The notes: generated by a model from the letters alone, not told the origin. 64,000 bases of DNA from UBA668 sp038234785 (GCA_038234785.1 JBBQTC010000002.1:57664-121663), one strand, 5' to 3'. Positions 8,226 through 16,606 are shown, counted from the first letter of the stretch. Numbers and translations are program-made.

Positions 8226-9461
8226 TCACGGAACGCGGGCGAAGACCGCCTTCAGGTACGCGCCCTCCGGGAACGTCACCGGGTGATCGATGGCATGACC
8301 GGTTCGGCGGATCTCCTCGAGCGGGCGATTGGCGCGGGCTGCGGAGTGCGTCACGGCCGTGTGGAACTGTTCGGCGGAGACGCGACTGCTGCACGACGCC
8401 TGCACGAGGAGTCCATCCGGGTGCACGAGGCGTACGCCGAGGTCGGTGAGCTTCGAGTACGCGCTGATCGCGCGTTCGATCTCGAACTGCCGCTGCGCGA
8501 ACGACGGCGGGTCGATGACGACCACATCGAATCGTTGGCCCTTGCGGCCCAGCCGATCCATCTCGCGGAACGCATCGGCCACCGTGGGCCGGAAGTCGCA
8601 TGCCCGCACGGCGGCACGATCGCTGTTGTGATGGAGGTTGCGCGCCACCACCGAGAGGGTGGGCTCGCTGAGGTCGACGGCCATCACCTCTCGGGCGCCA
8701 CCCGCCGCCGCGTACACCGTGAAGCCTCCGGTGCTGGCGAACACGTCGAGCACTCGGGCTCCCTCGGTGAGCGTGCCGAGGAATGCCCGATTGTCGCGTT
8801 GGTCGAGGAAGTGGCCGGTCTTCTGACCATGCACCACGTCGGCCTCGAAGGTGAGGCCGTTCTCCAGAAAGAGGATCGGATCGGGCGGACAGACGCCGAT
8901 CAGCGCATCGCCCTCCTCGAGTCCGTGGAGCAGTTCTTCGGGGATGTTGCGCGCGAGGCGCAGGACGAGCGCTTCGGGTCGGAACAGGTCGTCGATCACC
9001 GGCACGAGATCGGCCAGGTGCGGGATCCACATGGCCGAGTACAACTTGAGCACGAGCGTGCGGTCGTAGCGGTCCAGGACGAGCCCCGGCATGCCGTCGT
9101 TCTCGCCGTTGACGACTCGGTAGCCCGTGGTATCGCCCTTCTCGACCAGCGGTGCTCTTCGTTCCATCGCGGCGGAGAGGCGCGTCGCCCAGAATGCGCG
9201 GTCGATGGTGATCGGCTTGCCGTGGTGCAGCACCTTGAGGCGGATCGGGCTGGTCGGGTCGTAGAGGCCGACCGCCGCGAACTTGCGATCGGCGTCGAAC
9301 ACGACGGCCAGATCGCCGGCATGGGCGATGAAGCTCTCGGCCACGATGGAGTGGTCGAAGACCCACGGGTGGCCGGCCCGCACGTGTCGCAGCGCATCGG
9401 GAGTGAGCCGCACGGCGAGCCGTTTCGGGTCGGGTCGAGGGAGTTGGGCGAGCGACGGCAC
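8226..9461 (-). CDS. Class I SAM-dependent rRNA methyltransferase, RlmI-like
   Basis: A 411-residue protein with the RlmI architecture: an N-terminal PUA domain (about 15-90, with HPWVFDHSI), a linking EEHUP-type domain, and a Rossmann methyltransferase. SAM-binding motif I is VLDVFASTGGF (237-247), motif IV is IDPPSF (316-321), and GQKTGHFLDQRDNR (212-225) is the conserved lead-in. RlmI in E. coli makes m5C1962 in 23S rRNA; the same target here is inference. The GTG start at 9461 lies exactly 6 nt after TACCCT on the minus strand, which I used to choose it over longer alternatives. It is divergent from the dehydrogenase gene at 9528. Confidence 0.85.
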   Translation of the reverse strand: MPSLAQLPRPDPKRLAVRLTPDALRHVRAGHPWVFDHSIVAESFIAHAGDLAVVFDADRKFAAVGLYDPTSPIRLKVLHHGKPITIDRAFWATRLSAAMERRAPLVEKGDTTGYRVVNGENDGMPGLVLDRYDRTLVLKLYSAMWIPHLADLVPVIDDLFRPEALVLRLARNIPEELLHGLEEGDALIGVCPPDPILFLENGLTFEADVVHGQKTGHFLDQRDNRAFLGTLTEGARVLDVFASTGGFTVYAAAGGAREVMAVDLSEPTLSVVARNLHHNSDRAAVRACDFRPTVADAFREMDRLGRKGQRFDVVVIDPPSFAQRQFEIERAISAYSKLTDLGVRLVHPDGLLVQASCSSRVSAEQFHTAVTHSAARANRPLEEIRRTGHAIDHPVTFPEGAYLKAVFARVP

Positions 9462-9527
9462 CCCCAGAGGGTACGGCCTGGCGGACGAAGTGACCGCCCC
9501 GGGCGAGAGATGCGGCAGACTCGGAGG

Positions 9528-10397
9528 ATGACGATCGAACGTGTCGGGGTGGTGGGATCGGGCCTCATGGGCTCCGGGATCGCAGAAGTGTGCTCGCGGG
9601 CTGGGCTCGACGTGCTGGTTCGCGAGGTCGACGCGGCGGCGTGTGAGCGGGGGAGGGCTCGCATCGTCGGCAGCCTCGACCGCGGAGTCCGATCCGGCAA
9701 GCTGGAGGAGGCTGCGCGCGACGACGCGTTGTCCCATCTGGCATTCACCACCGACTTCGCCGACTTCGCCGACCGCCAGCTCGTCGTCGAGGCGGTGATC
9801 GAGAACGAGGCGCTCAAGACCGAGGTGTTCCGTGCGCTCGATGGTGCGGTGACGGATCCCGCGGCGATCCTTGCCAGCAACACCAGCTCGATCCCGATCA
9901 TGAAACTCGGCATCGCCACCCAGCGGCCCGAACAGGTCGTCGGCATCCACTTCTTCAACCCCGTGCCGGTGCTGCGCCTCGTGGAGCTGGTCACCTCGTT
10001 GCTCACATCGCCGGAGACGTCGGCGCGGGCCGAGGCCTTCGCCGGCGACGTGCTGCAGAAGCGTGTCATCCGTAGCCAGGACCGCGCCGGGTTCGTGGTC
10101 AACGCCCTGCTGATCCCGTACATCCTCTCCGCGATCCGGATGATGGAGTCCGGCTTCGCGACAGCGGAGGACATCGACACCGGAATGGTCGAGGGGTGCA
10201 ACCACCCGATGGGGCCGCTGCGGCTCGCCGATCTCATCGGCCTCGATACCACGATGGCGGTCGCCGAGAGCCTGTACACCGAGTTCAAGGAGCCGCTGTA
10301 CGCAGCCCCGCCGTTGCTGTCCCGGATGGTCGAAGCGGGACTGCTGGGCCGCAAGAACGGGCGCGGGTTCTACGACTATCACGCCGGGAGTCGCTGA
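9528..10397 (+). CDS. 3-hydroxyacyl-CoA dehydrogenase (3-hydroxybutyryl-CoA type)
   Basis: A 289-residue NAD(P)-dependent dehydrogenase that oxidises or forms (S)-3-hydroxyacyl-CoA. The N-terminal Rossmann domain carries VGSGLMGSGIAE (about 9-20). The catalytic His lies in GIHFFNPVPVLRLVE, and SNTSSIPI and the C-terminal domain motif NHPMGPLRLADLIGLDT are classic for the family. The length equals that of stand-alone PaaH/FadB2 enzymes. CGGAGG directly precedes the ATG. pafB follows after 5 bp, so the two are likely co-transcribed. The role could be butyrate/PHB metabolism or beta-oxidation. Confidence 0.9.
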   Translation: MTIERVGVVGSGLMGSGIAEVCSRAGLDVLVREVDAAACERGRARIVGSLDRGVRSGKLEEAARDDALSHLAFTTDFADFADRQLVVEAVIENEALKTEVFRALDGAVTDPAAILASNTSSIPIMKLGIATQRPEQVVGIHFFNPVPVLRLVELVTSLLTSPETSARAEAFAGDVLQKRVIRSQDRAGFVVNALLIPYILSAIRMMESGFATAEDIDTGMVEGCNHPMGPLRLADLIGLDTTMAVAESLYTEFKEPLYAAPPLLSRMVEAGLLGRKNGRGFYDYHAGSR

Positions 10398-10402
10398 CCC
10401 CG

Positions 10403-11326
10403 ATGGCCGACGCGCTCGAACGCATCACCAACCTCGTCGCGTTGTTGCTCGAGACCCGTACCCCCGTCACGCTGGAGCAGATCGCCAACGAACTGAGCGG
10501 CCAGTACCCGGCCGGCGAGTCGGCGTTGCGGGGGGCGTTCGAGCGCGACAAGGCGCTGTTGCGCGACATCGGCGTGCCGATCGACAGCGAGGTGCTCAGC
10601 GGCAGCGATGCCGGTCGAACCGCGTACCGGATCGATCGTCGCCGCTACGAGCTCGCCGATCTGGACCTCAGCCCCGACGAACGCGCCGCACTACAGGTGG
10701 CTGTCGCGGCCGCCCGATTGTCGGAGGGCCGCTTCGGCCTCCTGAAACTCGGTGCAGATGGGGCCACCACGAGCACGGTGGTCACCAACATCCCCGATGA
10801 TCCGGCCCTCCCACCGCTGCGCGACGCCACCTCGGTGCACGCTCCGGTGACCTTCGAGTACCGGGGGTCGTCGAGGGAGCTCCATCCCTACGCACTGCTC
10901 CTGCGGGAGGGGTTCTGGTACGTCATCGGGTACGACCTCGGTCACGGCGAGGTCCGCACCTACCGCGTGGACCGGATCGAGGGCGACGTACGGCTCGGCG
11001 CGCCGCGGTCGTTCGAGCGACCGGAGGGGTTCGACCCACGCTCGACGTTCCCGACGGACCCGAAGTTGTTGGGCGACGAACCGGCCTCGCGAGCGACGGT
11101 CCATGTCGATGCCGGCCGAGCCACCGGCGTCGAGGCCGACCTCGGTCACGACGCAGTGCTGGCCCGACACGACGATGGCAGCATCGACGTCGAGGTGCCC
11201 TGTGCCAACCTCGACGCGTTCCGATCGTGGCTGTTCGGCCTCGGGCTGCAGGCCGAGGTGCTCGGTCCGGTCGAGGTCCGCGCCGACGTGGTGCAGTGGT
11301 TGCGCTCGATGGTGGGTGCCCCGTGA
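10403..11326 (+). CDS. pafB: WYL-domain transcriptional regulator PafB
   Basis: A 307-residue regulator with an N-terminal helix-turn-helix (about 1-60, RITNLVALLLETRTPVTLEQ) and a C-terminal WYL domain (around 150-215, REGFWYVIGYDLGHGEVRTYRVDRIE) plus WCX extension. In mycobacteria PafB and PafC act as a heterodimer that activates the RecA-independent DNA-damage response, the WYL domain probably sensing single-stranded DNA or a nucleotide ligand. It overlaps pafC by the 4-nt GTGA, so the pair is translationally coupled. pafA and other Pup-proteasome genes, the usual neighbours, are not adjacent here. Confidence 0.88.
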   Translation: MADALERITNLVALLLETRTPVTLEQIANELSGQYPAGESALRGAFERDKALLRDIGVPIDSEVLSGSDAGRTAYRIDRRRYELADLDLSPDERAALQVAVAAARLSEGRFGLLKLGADGATTSTVVTNIPDDPALPPLRDATSVHAPVTFEYRGSSRELHPYALLLREGFWYVIGYDLGHGEVRTYRVDRIEGDVRLGAPRSFERPEGFDPRSTFPTDPKLLGDEPASRATVHVDAGRATGVEADLGHDAVLARHDDGSIDVEVPCANLDAFRSWLFGLGLQAEVLGPVEVRADVVQWLRSMVGAP

Positions 11327-12276
11327 GTGCCCGACGCGGCCCTCGGCCCACGAGCGAGCGACTCCGTCGGCTGCTCGTGATGTTGCCGTGGCTGATGGAG
11401 CGCGGCGAAGTGCCACTGGCGGAGATGGCGGACCGCTTCGATCTCACCGAGGACGAACTGGTCAAGGACATCGAACTGGTGTCGATGTGCGGGCTGCCCC
11501 CGTTCGTCGACGAGCTCATCGATGTGTGGATCGACGACGGGATGGTCTCGACAGGGATTCCGCGTGTGTTCACCCGTCCCCTTCGGCTCACCGCTCCGGA
11601 GGGTTTCGCACTGCTCGCCGCCGCGCGAGTTGCCATGCAGATGCCCGGCGCCGATGCCGACGGTGCGCTGGCGAGGGCCTTGGACAAACTCGCCGAGGTG
11701 TTGGGCGACGACGCTGTCGTGGTCGACTCCGACGCCCCGCCGGCTGCGGAGGCGATCACCGCCGCGGCCGCCGACCGTGCCCGCCTCCGGGTGTCCTACT
11801 GGTCGGCCGGCGCCGATGCCAGGAGCGAACGCGAGATCACGCCGCGTCGAGTGTTCCTGGATCGGGGCCGCTGGTACGTGATCGCCGACGATCATCGCAG
11901 CGGGGAGCAACGTACGTTCCGGATCGACCGCATCGACCACTGGGAACGCACTGGGCAGATCGACGAGCCGCGAGAGGTCGCCGCTCCCACCGGTGACGAC
12001 TGGTTCGTCGACGCCGGACTCCCGGTCGCCCGCCTGGAGTTGCTCGCCGGTGCCGGGTGGGTCGTCGAGCGCTATCCGACGCGGTCGGTCGAGCGTCACG
12101 GCGACGCCTCGGTCGTCGAGCTCACGGTCACGCACGAGCGTTGGCTGGAGGAGCTGCTGCTTCGCCTCGGTCCTTCGGCCACGGTGCTGTCGCCGCCGGA
12201 GTGGACCGGTCTGGGCGCACGCGCGGCCGAGGCGCTCCTGCAGCGCTACGAGGGCGACGGCAGCAGCGACAGCTGA
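11323..12276 (+). CDS. pafC: WYL-domain transcriptional regulator PafC
   Basis: A 317-residue partner of PafB. The N-terminus contains a winged HTH-like region (RLRRLLVMLPWLMERGEVPLAEMADRF) and the WYL domain is centred on LDRGRWYVIADDH and FRIDRIDHWERTGQ (about 185-215). The GTG start at 11323 overlaps the pafB stop in GTGA. The gene ends 31 bp inside the convergent exonuclease gene. Family placement is firm; the actual regulon in this organism is unknown, but imuA'-imuB and dnaE2 in the same window are the sort of genes such a regulator could share with LexA. Confidence 0.88.
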   Translation: MSARRGPRPTSERLRRLLVMLPWLMERGEVPLAEMADRFDLTEDELVKDIELVSMCGLPPFVDELIDVWIDDGMVSTGIPRVFTRPLRLTAPEGFALLAAARVAMQMPGADADGALARALDKLAEVLGDDAVVVDSDAPPAAEAITAAAADRARLRVSYWSAGADARSEREITPRRVFLDRGRWYVIADDHRSGEQRTFRIDRIDHWERTGQIDEPREVAAPTGDDWFVDAGLPVARLELLAGAGWVVERYPTRSVERHGDASVVELTVTHERWLEELLLRLGPSATVLSPPEWTGLGARAAEALLQRYEGDGSSDS

Positions 12277-12824
12277 TCGACTGTGGTGATGCCGTGAGCG
12301 TGGAGCAGATGCGGCAGGATCGCGGCCGTGGCATCGGCATCGGCGAGCGCGTCGTGCGGTCGGACGAGTTCGATGTCGTAGCGGGCACACACGTCGGTGA
12401 GGCGATGCGAGAGCTGCCGTTCCGGATCGAGCGCTCGCGACATGCGAAGGGTGCACAACGGATCGTTGATGGGCACCGCGACGGCACCTCGTTGCGCCGC
12501 CTTGCGGATGAAACCGATGTCGAACGAGGCGTTGTGGGCGACGAAGCGGGTGCCCTCGAGGCGCCGACCGAGTTCGGCGAGCACGTCGTTGGCCGGCGGC
12601 GCCGCTCGGACGTCGCGCCGGTGGATGCCGTGCAACGACGTGGGGCCGACGCGGAAGAACCACCGGCGGCGAGGGGCGATCAGGCTGCTCCACCGATCGA
12701 CCACCGTTCCGTCTCCGTCGACCACCACCACGCCGACTTGGAGCACGTTGTCGCGGCGCAGGGAGAGGCCCGAGGTCTCGACGTCGACGACGGCGAAGCG
12801 CTGCGTGCTGACCGGACTCGACAT
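12246..12824 (-). CDS. DEDDh 3'-5' exonuclease, DNA polymerase III epsilon-like
   Basis: A 192-residue stand-alone exonuclease of the DnaQ family. The first catalytic pair is D14-x-E16 in VVDVETSG, the second aspartate is in HNASFDIGF, and the last motif is HDALADADAT (His and Asp). Such small proteins supply proofreading or nucleic-acid trimming. TAGGGT on the minus strand lies 7 nt before the ATG at 12824, so I prefer this start to a GTG three codons upstream. The 3' end overlaps pafC by 31 bp in convergent orientation. Confidence 0.85.
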   Translation of the reverse strand: MSSPVSTQRFAVVDVETSGLSLRRDNVLQVGVVVVDGDGTVVDRWSSLIAPRRRWFFRVGPTSLHGIHRRDVRAAPPANDVLAELGRRLEGTRFVAHNASFDIGFIRKAAQRGAVAVPINDPLCTLRMSRALDPERQLSHRLTDVCARYDIELVRPHDALADADATAAILPHLLHAHGITTVDQLSLLPSPS

Positions 12825-12894
12825 GTGCGTCACCCTAGACGGAGGGTGTGACGCGCCCGGAGAGCGGGTGCGATCGAGTCTCCACGCTTCCGGG

Positions 12895-13275
12895 TCACGC
12901 AGGTGTCATCTGCCGGACGAGCGTGTCCCGATCGAAGTAGTCACGCCAGAGTGAGATCTGACCGTGCTCCACGATGAACAGTCCGGCCACCGGCAATTCG
13001 AGCCACCGGTCACCGCTCCCGAACCGGTCGAGGCGCTCGTTCATCACGACGCCGTGATCGAGGTTGCCCGAGCTGACCTGTTGGTGCACCACCCACTCGA
13101 GCCGGTCGAAACCGCTGAGGAACGGCGCCAAGGTGGACCGGACCGCGTCGCGGCCGAACACCTTGCCCATCGGCACGTTGTCGTACTCGCACTCGTCGGT
13201 CAAGTGGCTCACGGCGTGGTCGAGGTCCATGCGTTCGAGCGACGAGATGAAGCTGTTGATGACATCGGCGGGCAT
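12895..13275 (-). CDS. Limonene-1,2-epoxide hydrolase family protein
   Basis: A 126-residue protein of the SnoaL/NTF2-like fold. The five residues used by limonene epoxide hydrolase from Rhodococcus to activate water and hold the epoxide all have counterparts: Y31 and N33 (EYDNVP), R81 and D83 (NERLD), and D112 (LWRDYFD). It is therefore likely an active epoxide hydrolase, although the substrate (terpene, steroid or fatty epoxide) is open. Start and length match the family. It sits downstream of whiB on the same strand, separated by a hairpin with short repeats. Confidence 0.82.
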   Translation of the reverse strand: MPADVINSFISSLERMDLDHAVSHLTDECEYDNVPMGKVFGRDAVRSTLAPFLSGFDRLEWVVHQQVSSGNLDHGVVMNERLDRFGSGDRWLELPVAGLFIVEHGQISLWRDYFDRDTLVRQMTPA

Positions 13276-13298
13276 GGGCCAACGCTACTCCTGGCGAA

Positions 13299-13344
13299 TC
13301 GCCCTCGAATCAGGGCGAGGCGAATCAGGGCGAGGCGAATCAGG
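13299..13344. repeat. Hairpin plus 15-bp tandem repeat at the whiB 3' end
   Basis: The unit CGAATCAGGGCGAGG occurs twice in tandem (13306-13320, 13321-13335) with a partial third copy to 13344 that includes the whiB stop codon. The first copy also pairs with upstream TCGCCCT (13299-13305) to make a 7-bp stem with a 6-nt loop. It may serve as the whiB terminator. Confidence 0.75.
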
Positions 13345-13681
13345 TCTGCGAGCGCGCCCGGATTCCGATCGGGGCCGACACCGTGAAGCCGGCGAGGTGG
13401 CGGTCCTCCTCGCTCTCGCCGGCCCAGAAGCCGTACTCGTGGTGCTCGCGAGCGAACGAGCGGCACTGGTCGAGCACGGGGCACGCCGTGCACAGACGTC
13501 GGGCTCGTGCCTCGCGCCGGGCCCGGGCCTGCGGCCGCTCTGCGCGAGGTGGGAAGAAGAGCGGGGTGTTGCCCTTGCAGGCAGCCACGTCCATCCAGTC
13601 GGGATCGACGGCCGGGTCGGTGGCCGGGTCACCGGCCGGGGACGGAATGCTGTGGAACGACACCGACTGCAGTGCAGCCAT
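13340..13681 (-). CDS. WhiB-family iron-sulfur transcriptional regulator
   Basis: A 113-residue WhiB-like protein. Four cysteines bind the [4Fe-4S] cluster: C35, C64, C67 and C73, the canonical Cx(n)CxxCxxxxxC order. The turn normally reading G-I/V-W-G-G is GFWAGES here (84-90), close to the WhiB1/WhiB2/WhmD type. Such proteins bind the principal sigma factor region 4 and respond to NO or oxygen. The C-terminus lacks a clearly basic AT-hook. Upstream on its strand is an A/T-rich stretch including the inverted repeat TTTAG-CA-CTAAA (13721-13732), a possible promoter or operator. Which WhiB paralogue this is cannot be decided. Confidence 0.88.
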   Translation of the reverse strand: MAALQSVSFHSIPSPAGDPATDPAVDPDWMDVAACKGNTPLFFPPRAERPQARARREARARRLCTACPVLDQCRSFAREHHEYGFWAGESEEDRHLAGFTVSAPIGIRARSQT

Positions 13682-13806
13682 TTCGGATCCTCCGTGTGGT
13701 CAGCGGATGGGTACCTGCTGTTTAGCACTAAATCCTACCACATACCAGATCGAGTGCGCGCGAAAGTCGATCGACCCGCAGAGATCCGTGTGCGAGTGCC
13801 GACGAC

Positions 13807-15129
13807 TCAGAGGAGTTCGGCGGCCAAGCTGGCGACGTAGCTGCGCTCGCAGGCCGTGAGAGTGACGTGTCCGAAGCACGACTGTCCGCCGAACGCCTGG
13901 ATGAGCACGGCCAGAGCGTTGTTCGACTCGCCGAGGTAGGGCGCGTCGATCTGGCTGGTGTCGCCGGTGAAGACCACCTTGGTGCCCTCGCCGATGCGGG
14001 TGAGCACCGTCTTCAGCGTCGTCGGTTCGAGGTTCTGTGCTTCGTCGACGACGACGATCTGGCGGTGGAGGCTGCGTCCGCGAAGGAACGTGACCGATTC
14101 GAGGGAGAGCTGGCTGCGTCCCACGAGTTCATCGACGAGGCCGTGGGCGTCGTGCGCACTGCGCTGGTCGGTGAGCGCGACAATCGCATCGTGGATCGCC
14201 GACATCCACGGGTCGAGCTTCTCATCGAGTCCACCCGGGAGGAAGCCGACATCGGCGCGGCCGACCGGCACCAGTGGACGGTAGACGGCGAGGCGCTCGT
14301 AGCGGCGCTGCTCGACGACCTGTTCGAGGCCCGCCGCGATGGCGAGGAGCGTCTTGCCGGTGCCGGCACGGCCATCGAGTGCGACGACGCTGACATCGGG
14401 GTCCATGAGCAGTTCGAGGGCGAAGCGCTGTTCCTTCGAGCGTGACCGGAGTCCCCACGCCTCCGGTGCGGTGTGGGGGAGGAGCACGAGCTCGTCGTCG
14501 ATCCGACGAGTCAGCGCGGATTGCGAGCCGTTGCGGAGCACCGCGAAGCCGTTCTCGTTGAGATGCTCCGCCTCGGCCATCTCCCCGCACGGCACGGCGC
14601 CCGCTGTGTAGAGGGTGTCGATCGTCTCGTGGTCGGATTCGAGCGTCATCCATCCTGCGTGCCGCGTCGCCGCGCGACGTCCGGCGGGGTGGTGCTCGCA
14701 CGCGTCGAGCCCGAGGTGTGCCGCCTTGATGCGCAGCGCGGCATCGTTGGAGACCATGCGAGTCGGCGCGTGGAGCGCCTGGCCGAGCGCGGCGCCGATG
14801 ATGCGGTTGTCGGGGACGTTCGGGTCGAGTCCGTGCTCGAGCAAGAGGTGCTTCTGCACGCCGTTGATCTCCACCTGCAGGGTGCCGGCGGCGGCTGGGT
14901 CGCCGATGGTGAACGGCGTGGCCAGTGAGCCGCCGGCCCGAACGCGATGTTCCTCGATCGTTCTGAGCGCAGTACGGGCGGCGCGCCCGACGTCGTCGGG
15001 CCGAGTCTTCAGACTGTCGAGCTCTTCGATGACCGTGAAAGGAATGACCACGTCGCAGCCGCCGAAGCTATCGAGACAGCCGGGATCCCCGACCAGCACC
15101 GACGTGTCGAGCACCACTCTTGTACGCAC
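13807..15129 (-). CDS. PhoH-like ATPase with N-terminal PIN ribonuclease domain
   Basis: A PhoH2-type protein: an N-terminal PIN nuclease domain beginning VVLDTSVLVGDPG, with further acidic residues in EELDSLK and VPDNRIIG, joined to a PhoH helicase/ATPase domain. Walker A is GRAGTGKT, Walker B is VVVDEAQN, and a downstream FTGDTSQID matches motif III. Characterised actinobacterial PhoH2 proteins unwind and cleave RNA. I chose GTG at 15129 because AGGAAGGGGG precedes it by a good distance; an in-frame GTG at 15186 would add 19 residues (440 versus 459 aa). It is divergent from the HIT gene. Confidence 0.88.
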   Translation of the reverse strand: MRTRVVLDTSVLVGDPGCLDSFGGCDVVIPFTVIEELDSLKTRPDDVGRAARTALRTIEEHRVRAGGSLATPFTIGDPAAAGTLQVEINGVQKHLLLEHGLDPNVPDNRIIGAALGQALHAPTRMVSNDAALRIKAAHLGLDACEHHPAGRRAATRHAGWMTLESDHETIDTLYTAGAVPCGEMAEAEHLNENGFAVLRNGSQSALTRRIDDELVLLPHTAPEAWGLRSRSKEQRFALELLMDPDVSVVALDGRAGTGKTLLAIAAGLEQVVEQRRYERLAVYRPLVPVGRADVGFLPGGLDEKLDPWMSAIHDAIVALTDQRSAHDAHGLVDELVGRSQLSLESVTFLRGRSLHRQIVVVDEAQNLEPTTLKTVLTRIGEGTKVVFTGDTSQIDAPYLGESNNALAVLIQAFGGQSCFGHVTLTACERSYVASLAAELL

Positions 15130-15308
15130 ACCCCCTTCCTGCGGATCGGAATCAGCACGGGCGGGCAAGAGGTCGGTCAACGCCACTCCAGTCGTGTGTT
15201 GGGTGGGGAGTTCCGCGAACGACGGAACACGAATGTTGTATCGCAGCCTCGGTGTCGGGTGGTGGATGGCACGCAGTGTTCACATTGCGGGCGTGATCTA
15301 ATCGGCCG

Positions 15309-15728
15309 ATGAACGACTGTGTCTTCTGTGGCGTGGTGGACGGATCTGCAGCCGCCGAGATCGTGTACTCGGGTCCCGAGGCGGTGGCCTTCCTGGATCG
15401 TTCGCCCGTGTTCAAGGGACACGTGCTCGTGGTCCCGCGGCGACACGTCGAGACACTCCCGGACCTCACCGAGGAGGAGTTGGCGCCGTTCTTCGCCGTC
15501 GTGCAGCGCGTCGCACGAGTGATGCCGGCTGCACTCGACGCTGATGGCACGTTCGTCGCGATCAACAACGTCATCAGTCAGAGCGTCCCTCACGTCCACG
15601 CGCACGTCGTACCGCGGCGCCGCAAGGATGGACTGCGCGGCTTCTTCTGGCCACGCGTCCGTTACGACGGTACGCCCGACGCTGCGCAGTACGCGTCGCT
15701 CATTCGCGCCGCGCTCGACATGATCTGA
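15309..15728 (+). CDS. HIT-family hydrolase
   Basis: A 139-residue histidine-triad protein. The active motif HVHAHV (95-100) is followed by VPRRRKDG, and the N-terminal CVFC (4-7) with a later His forms the zinc site seen in Hint/Fhit-like bacterial members. These enzymes hydrolyse nucleoside phosphoramidates or dinucleoside polyphosphates. TCTAAT lies exactly 6 nt before the ATG, suggesting a leaderless transcript, and no Shine-Dalgarno is visible. The natural substrate is unknown. Confidence 0.88.
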   Translation: MNDCVFCGVVDGSAAAEIVYSGPEAVAFLDRSPVFKGHVLVVPRRHVETLPDLTEEELAPFFAVVQRVARVMPAALDADGTFVAINNVISQSVPHVHAHVVPRRRKDGLRGFFWPRVRYDGTPDAAQYASLIRAALDMI

Positions 15729-15755
15729 CTCGTCGATGGGTGCCATTGGGCACTC

Positions 15756-15778
15756 GTTGCAAATGCAACAACTAGAAT
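15756..15778 (+). promoter_or_regulatory. Candidate hup promoter region
   Basis: In an otherwise G+C-rich region this A/T-richer segment holds the inverted repeat GTTGCA-AA-TGCAAC (15756-15769) just before TAGAAT (15773-15778), a good -10 hexamer. The resulting leader to the hup ATG would be about 80 nt, and it contains a strong GGAGG. The inverted repeat may be an operator. Confidence 0.45.
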
Positions 15779-15867
15779 GCTTGTAATCGGCGCGCGAAAC
15801 GGGTTCGATACGCGTGCGTAACACAGCGTTACCGAGCCAAACCGATACCCGGAGGTATCAAGAGAAA

Positions 15868-16152
15868 ATGACCAAAGCAGAGCTGATCGACGCGGTGGCC
15901 AAGAGCGCAGACGTCTCGAAGGTCGATGCCGAGAAGACCATCGGCGCGTTCTTCGACATCGTCACGGCTACCGCCAAGAAGGGCGACAAGGTCGCGTGGC
16001 CGGGCTTCGGCTCGTTCAGCACGAGCAAGTCGCAGGCGCGCACGGGTCGTAACCCGCAGACCGGCGAGGCCGTGAAGATCGCGGCATCGACCCGCATGAA
16101 GTTCACCTCCAGCAGCACGCTGAAGGCTGCGCTCAACCCCAACAAGAAATAA
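15868..16152 (+). CDS. hup: HU-family nucleoid protein
   Basis: A 94-residue HU/IHF-fold protein: MTKAELIDAVA opening, GFGSFSTSKSQARTGRNPQTG (the DNA-binding arm with the Pro-containing turn), and a C-terminal helix ending LKAALNPNKK. It bends and compacts DNA as a dimer. The ATG is fixed by GGAGG 12-17 nt upstream. In most actinobacteria the HU domain (HupB) is followed in the same chain by a Lys/Ala/Pro-rich tail; here the HU protein stops after its fold, and the tail-like sequence is a separate gene 31 bp downstream. A shared mRNA is likely because the terminator comes only after that second gene. Confidence 0.93.
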   Translation: MTKAELIDAVAKSADVSKVDAEKTIGAFFDIVTATAKKGDKVAWPGFGSFSTSKSQARTGRNPQTGEAVKIAASTRMKFTSSSTLKAALNPNKK

Positions 16153-16183
16153 CAAACCCAACATCACAACGGAAGGAAATTCA

Positions 16184-16525
16184 GTGGCAGCAACCAAGAA
16201 GGCACCGGCCAAGAAGGCCCCCGCCAAGAAGGCACCGGCAAAGAAGGCCCCCGCCAAGAAGGCTCCGGCCAAGAAGGCCGCTCCGGCCAAGAAGGCTCCG
16301 GCCAAGAAGGCGCCCGCCAAGAAGGCCGCTCCGGCCAAGAAGGCTCCGGCCAAGAAGGCTCCGGCCAAGAAGGCCGCTCCGGCCAAGAAGGCCGCTCCGG
16401 CCAAGAAGGCCGCTCCGGCCAAGAAGGCCGCTCCGGCCAAGAAGGCTCCGGCCAAGAAGGCTCCGGCCAAGAAGGCTCCGGCCAAGAAGGCTCCGGCCAA
16501 GAAGGCTCCGGCTAGGAAGAAGTGA
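16184..16525 (+). CDS. Lys-Ala-Pro repeat protein, histone H1-like tail encoded separately from HU
   Basis: A 113-residue, entirely low-complexity basic protein: a MAATKK start, then 19 units of APAKK or AAPAKK and a final APARKK. There is no globular domain. The same composition forms the C-terminal tail of mycobacterial HupB and eukaryotic linker-histone tails, which bind DNA phosphates non-specifically and can be acetylated. The GTG start has GGAAGGAAAT just upstream. It follows hup by 31 bp and ends at a strong terminator, so HU and tail are probably made from one mRNA as two polypeptides. The repeat count may vary between strains. Confidence 0.85.
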   Translation: MAATKKAPAKKAPAKKAPAKKAPAKKAPAKKAAPAKKAPAKKAPAKKAAPAKKAPAKKAPAKKAAPAKKAAPAKKAAPAKKAAPAKKAPAKKAPAKKAPAKKAPAKKAPARKK

Positions 16526-16546
16526 CTCCTCCTTCGTGAGGATTGA

Positions 16547-16580
16547 GAACGGGGGGCTTCGGCCCCCCGTTCGCCGTTTT
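16547..16580 (+). terminator. Strong intrinsic terminator of the hup-tail operon
   Basis: A perfect 11-bp stem GAACGGGGGGC / GCCCCCCGTTC (16547-16557 and 16562-16572) closes on TTCG and is followed by GCCGTTTT. This is the best-formed intrinsic terminator in the window. Confidence 0.9.
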
Positions 16581-16606
16581 CCGGAGCCATCCACGACAAT
16601 GGCTCG

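Noticed and set aside
13721..13732. TTTAG-CA-CTAAA as a full regulator site
   Set aside because: Arms are only 5 bp; reported only as a possible whiB promoter element.
15189..15230. GTTCCG-CGAACGA-CGGAAC upstream of the PhoH gene as an SOS box
   Set aside because: The half-sites and spacing do not match GAACNNNNGTTC.
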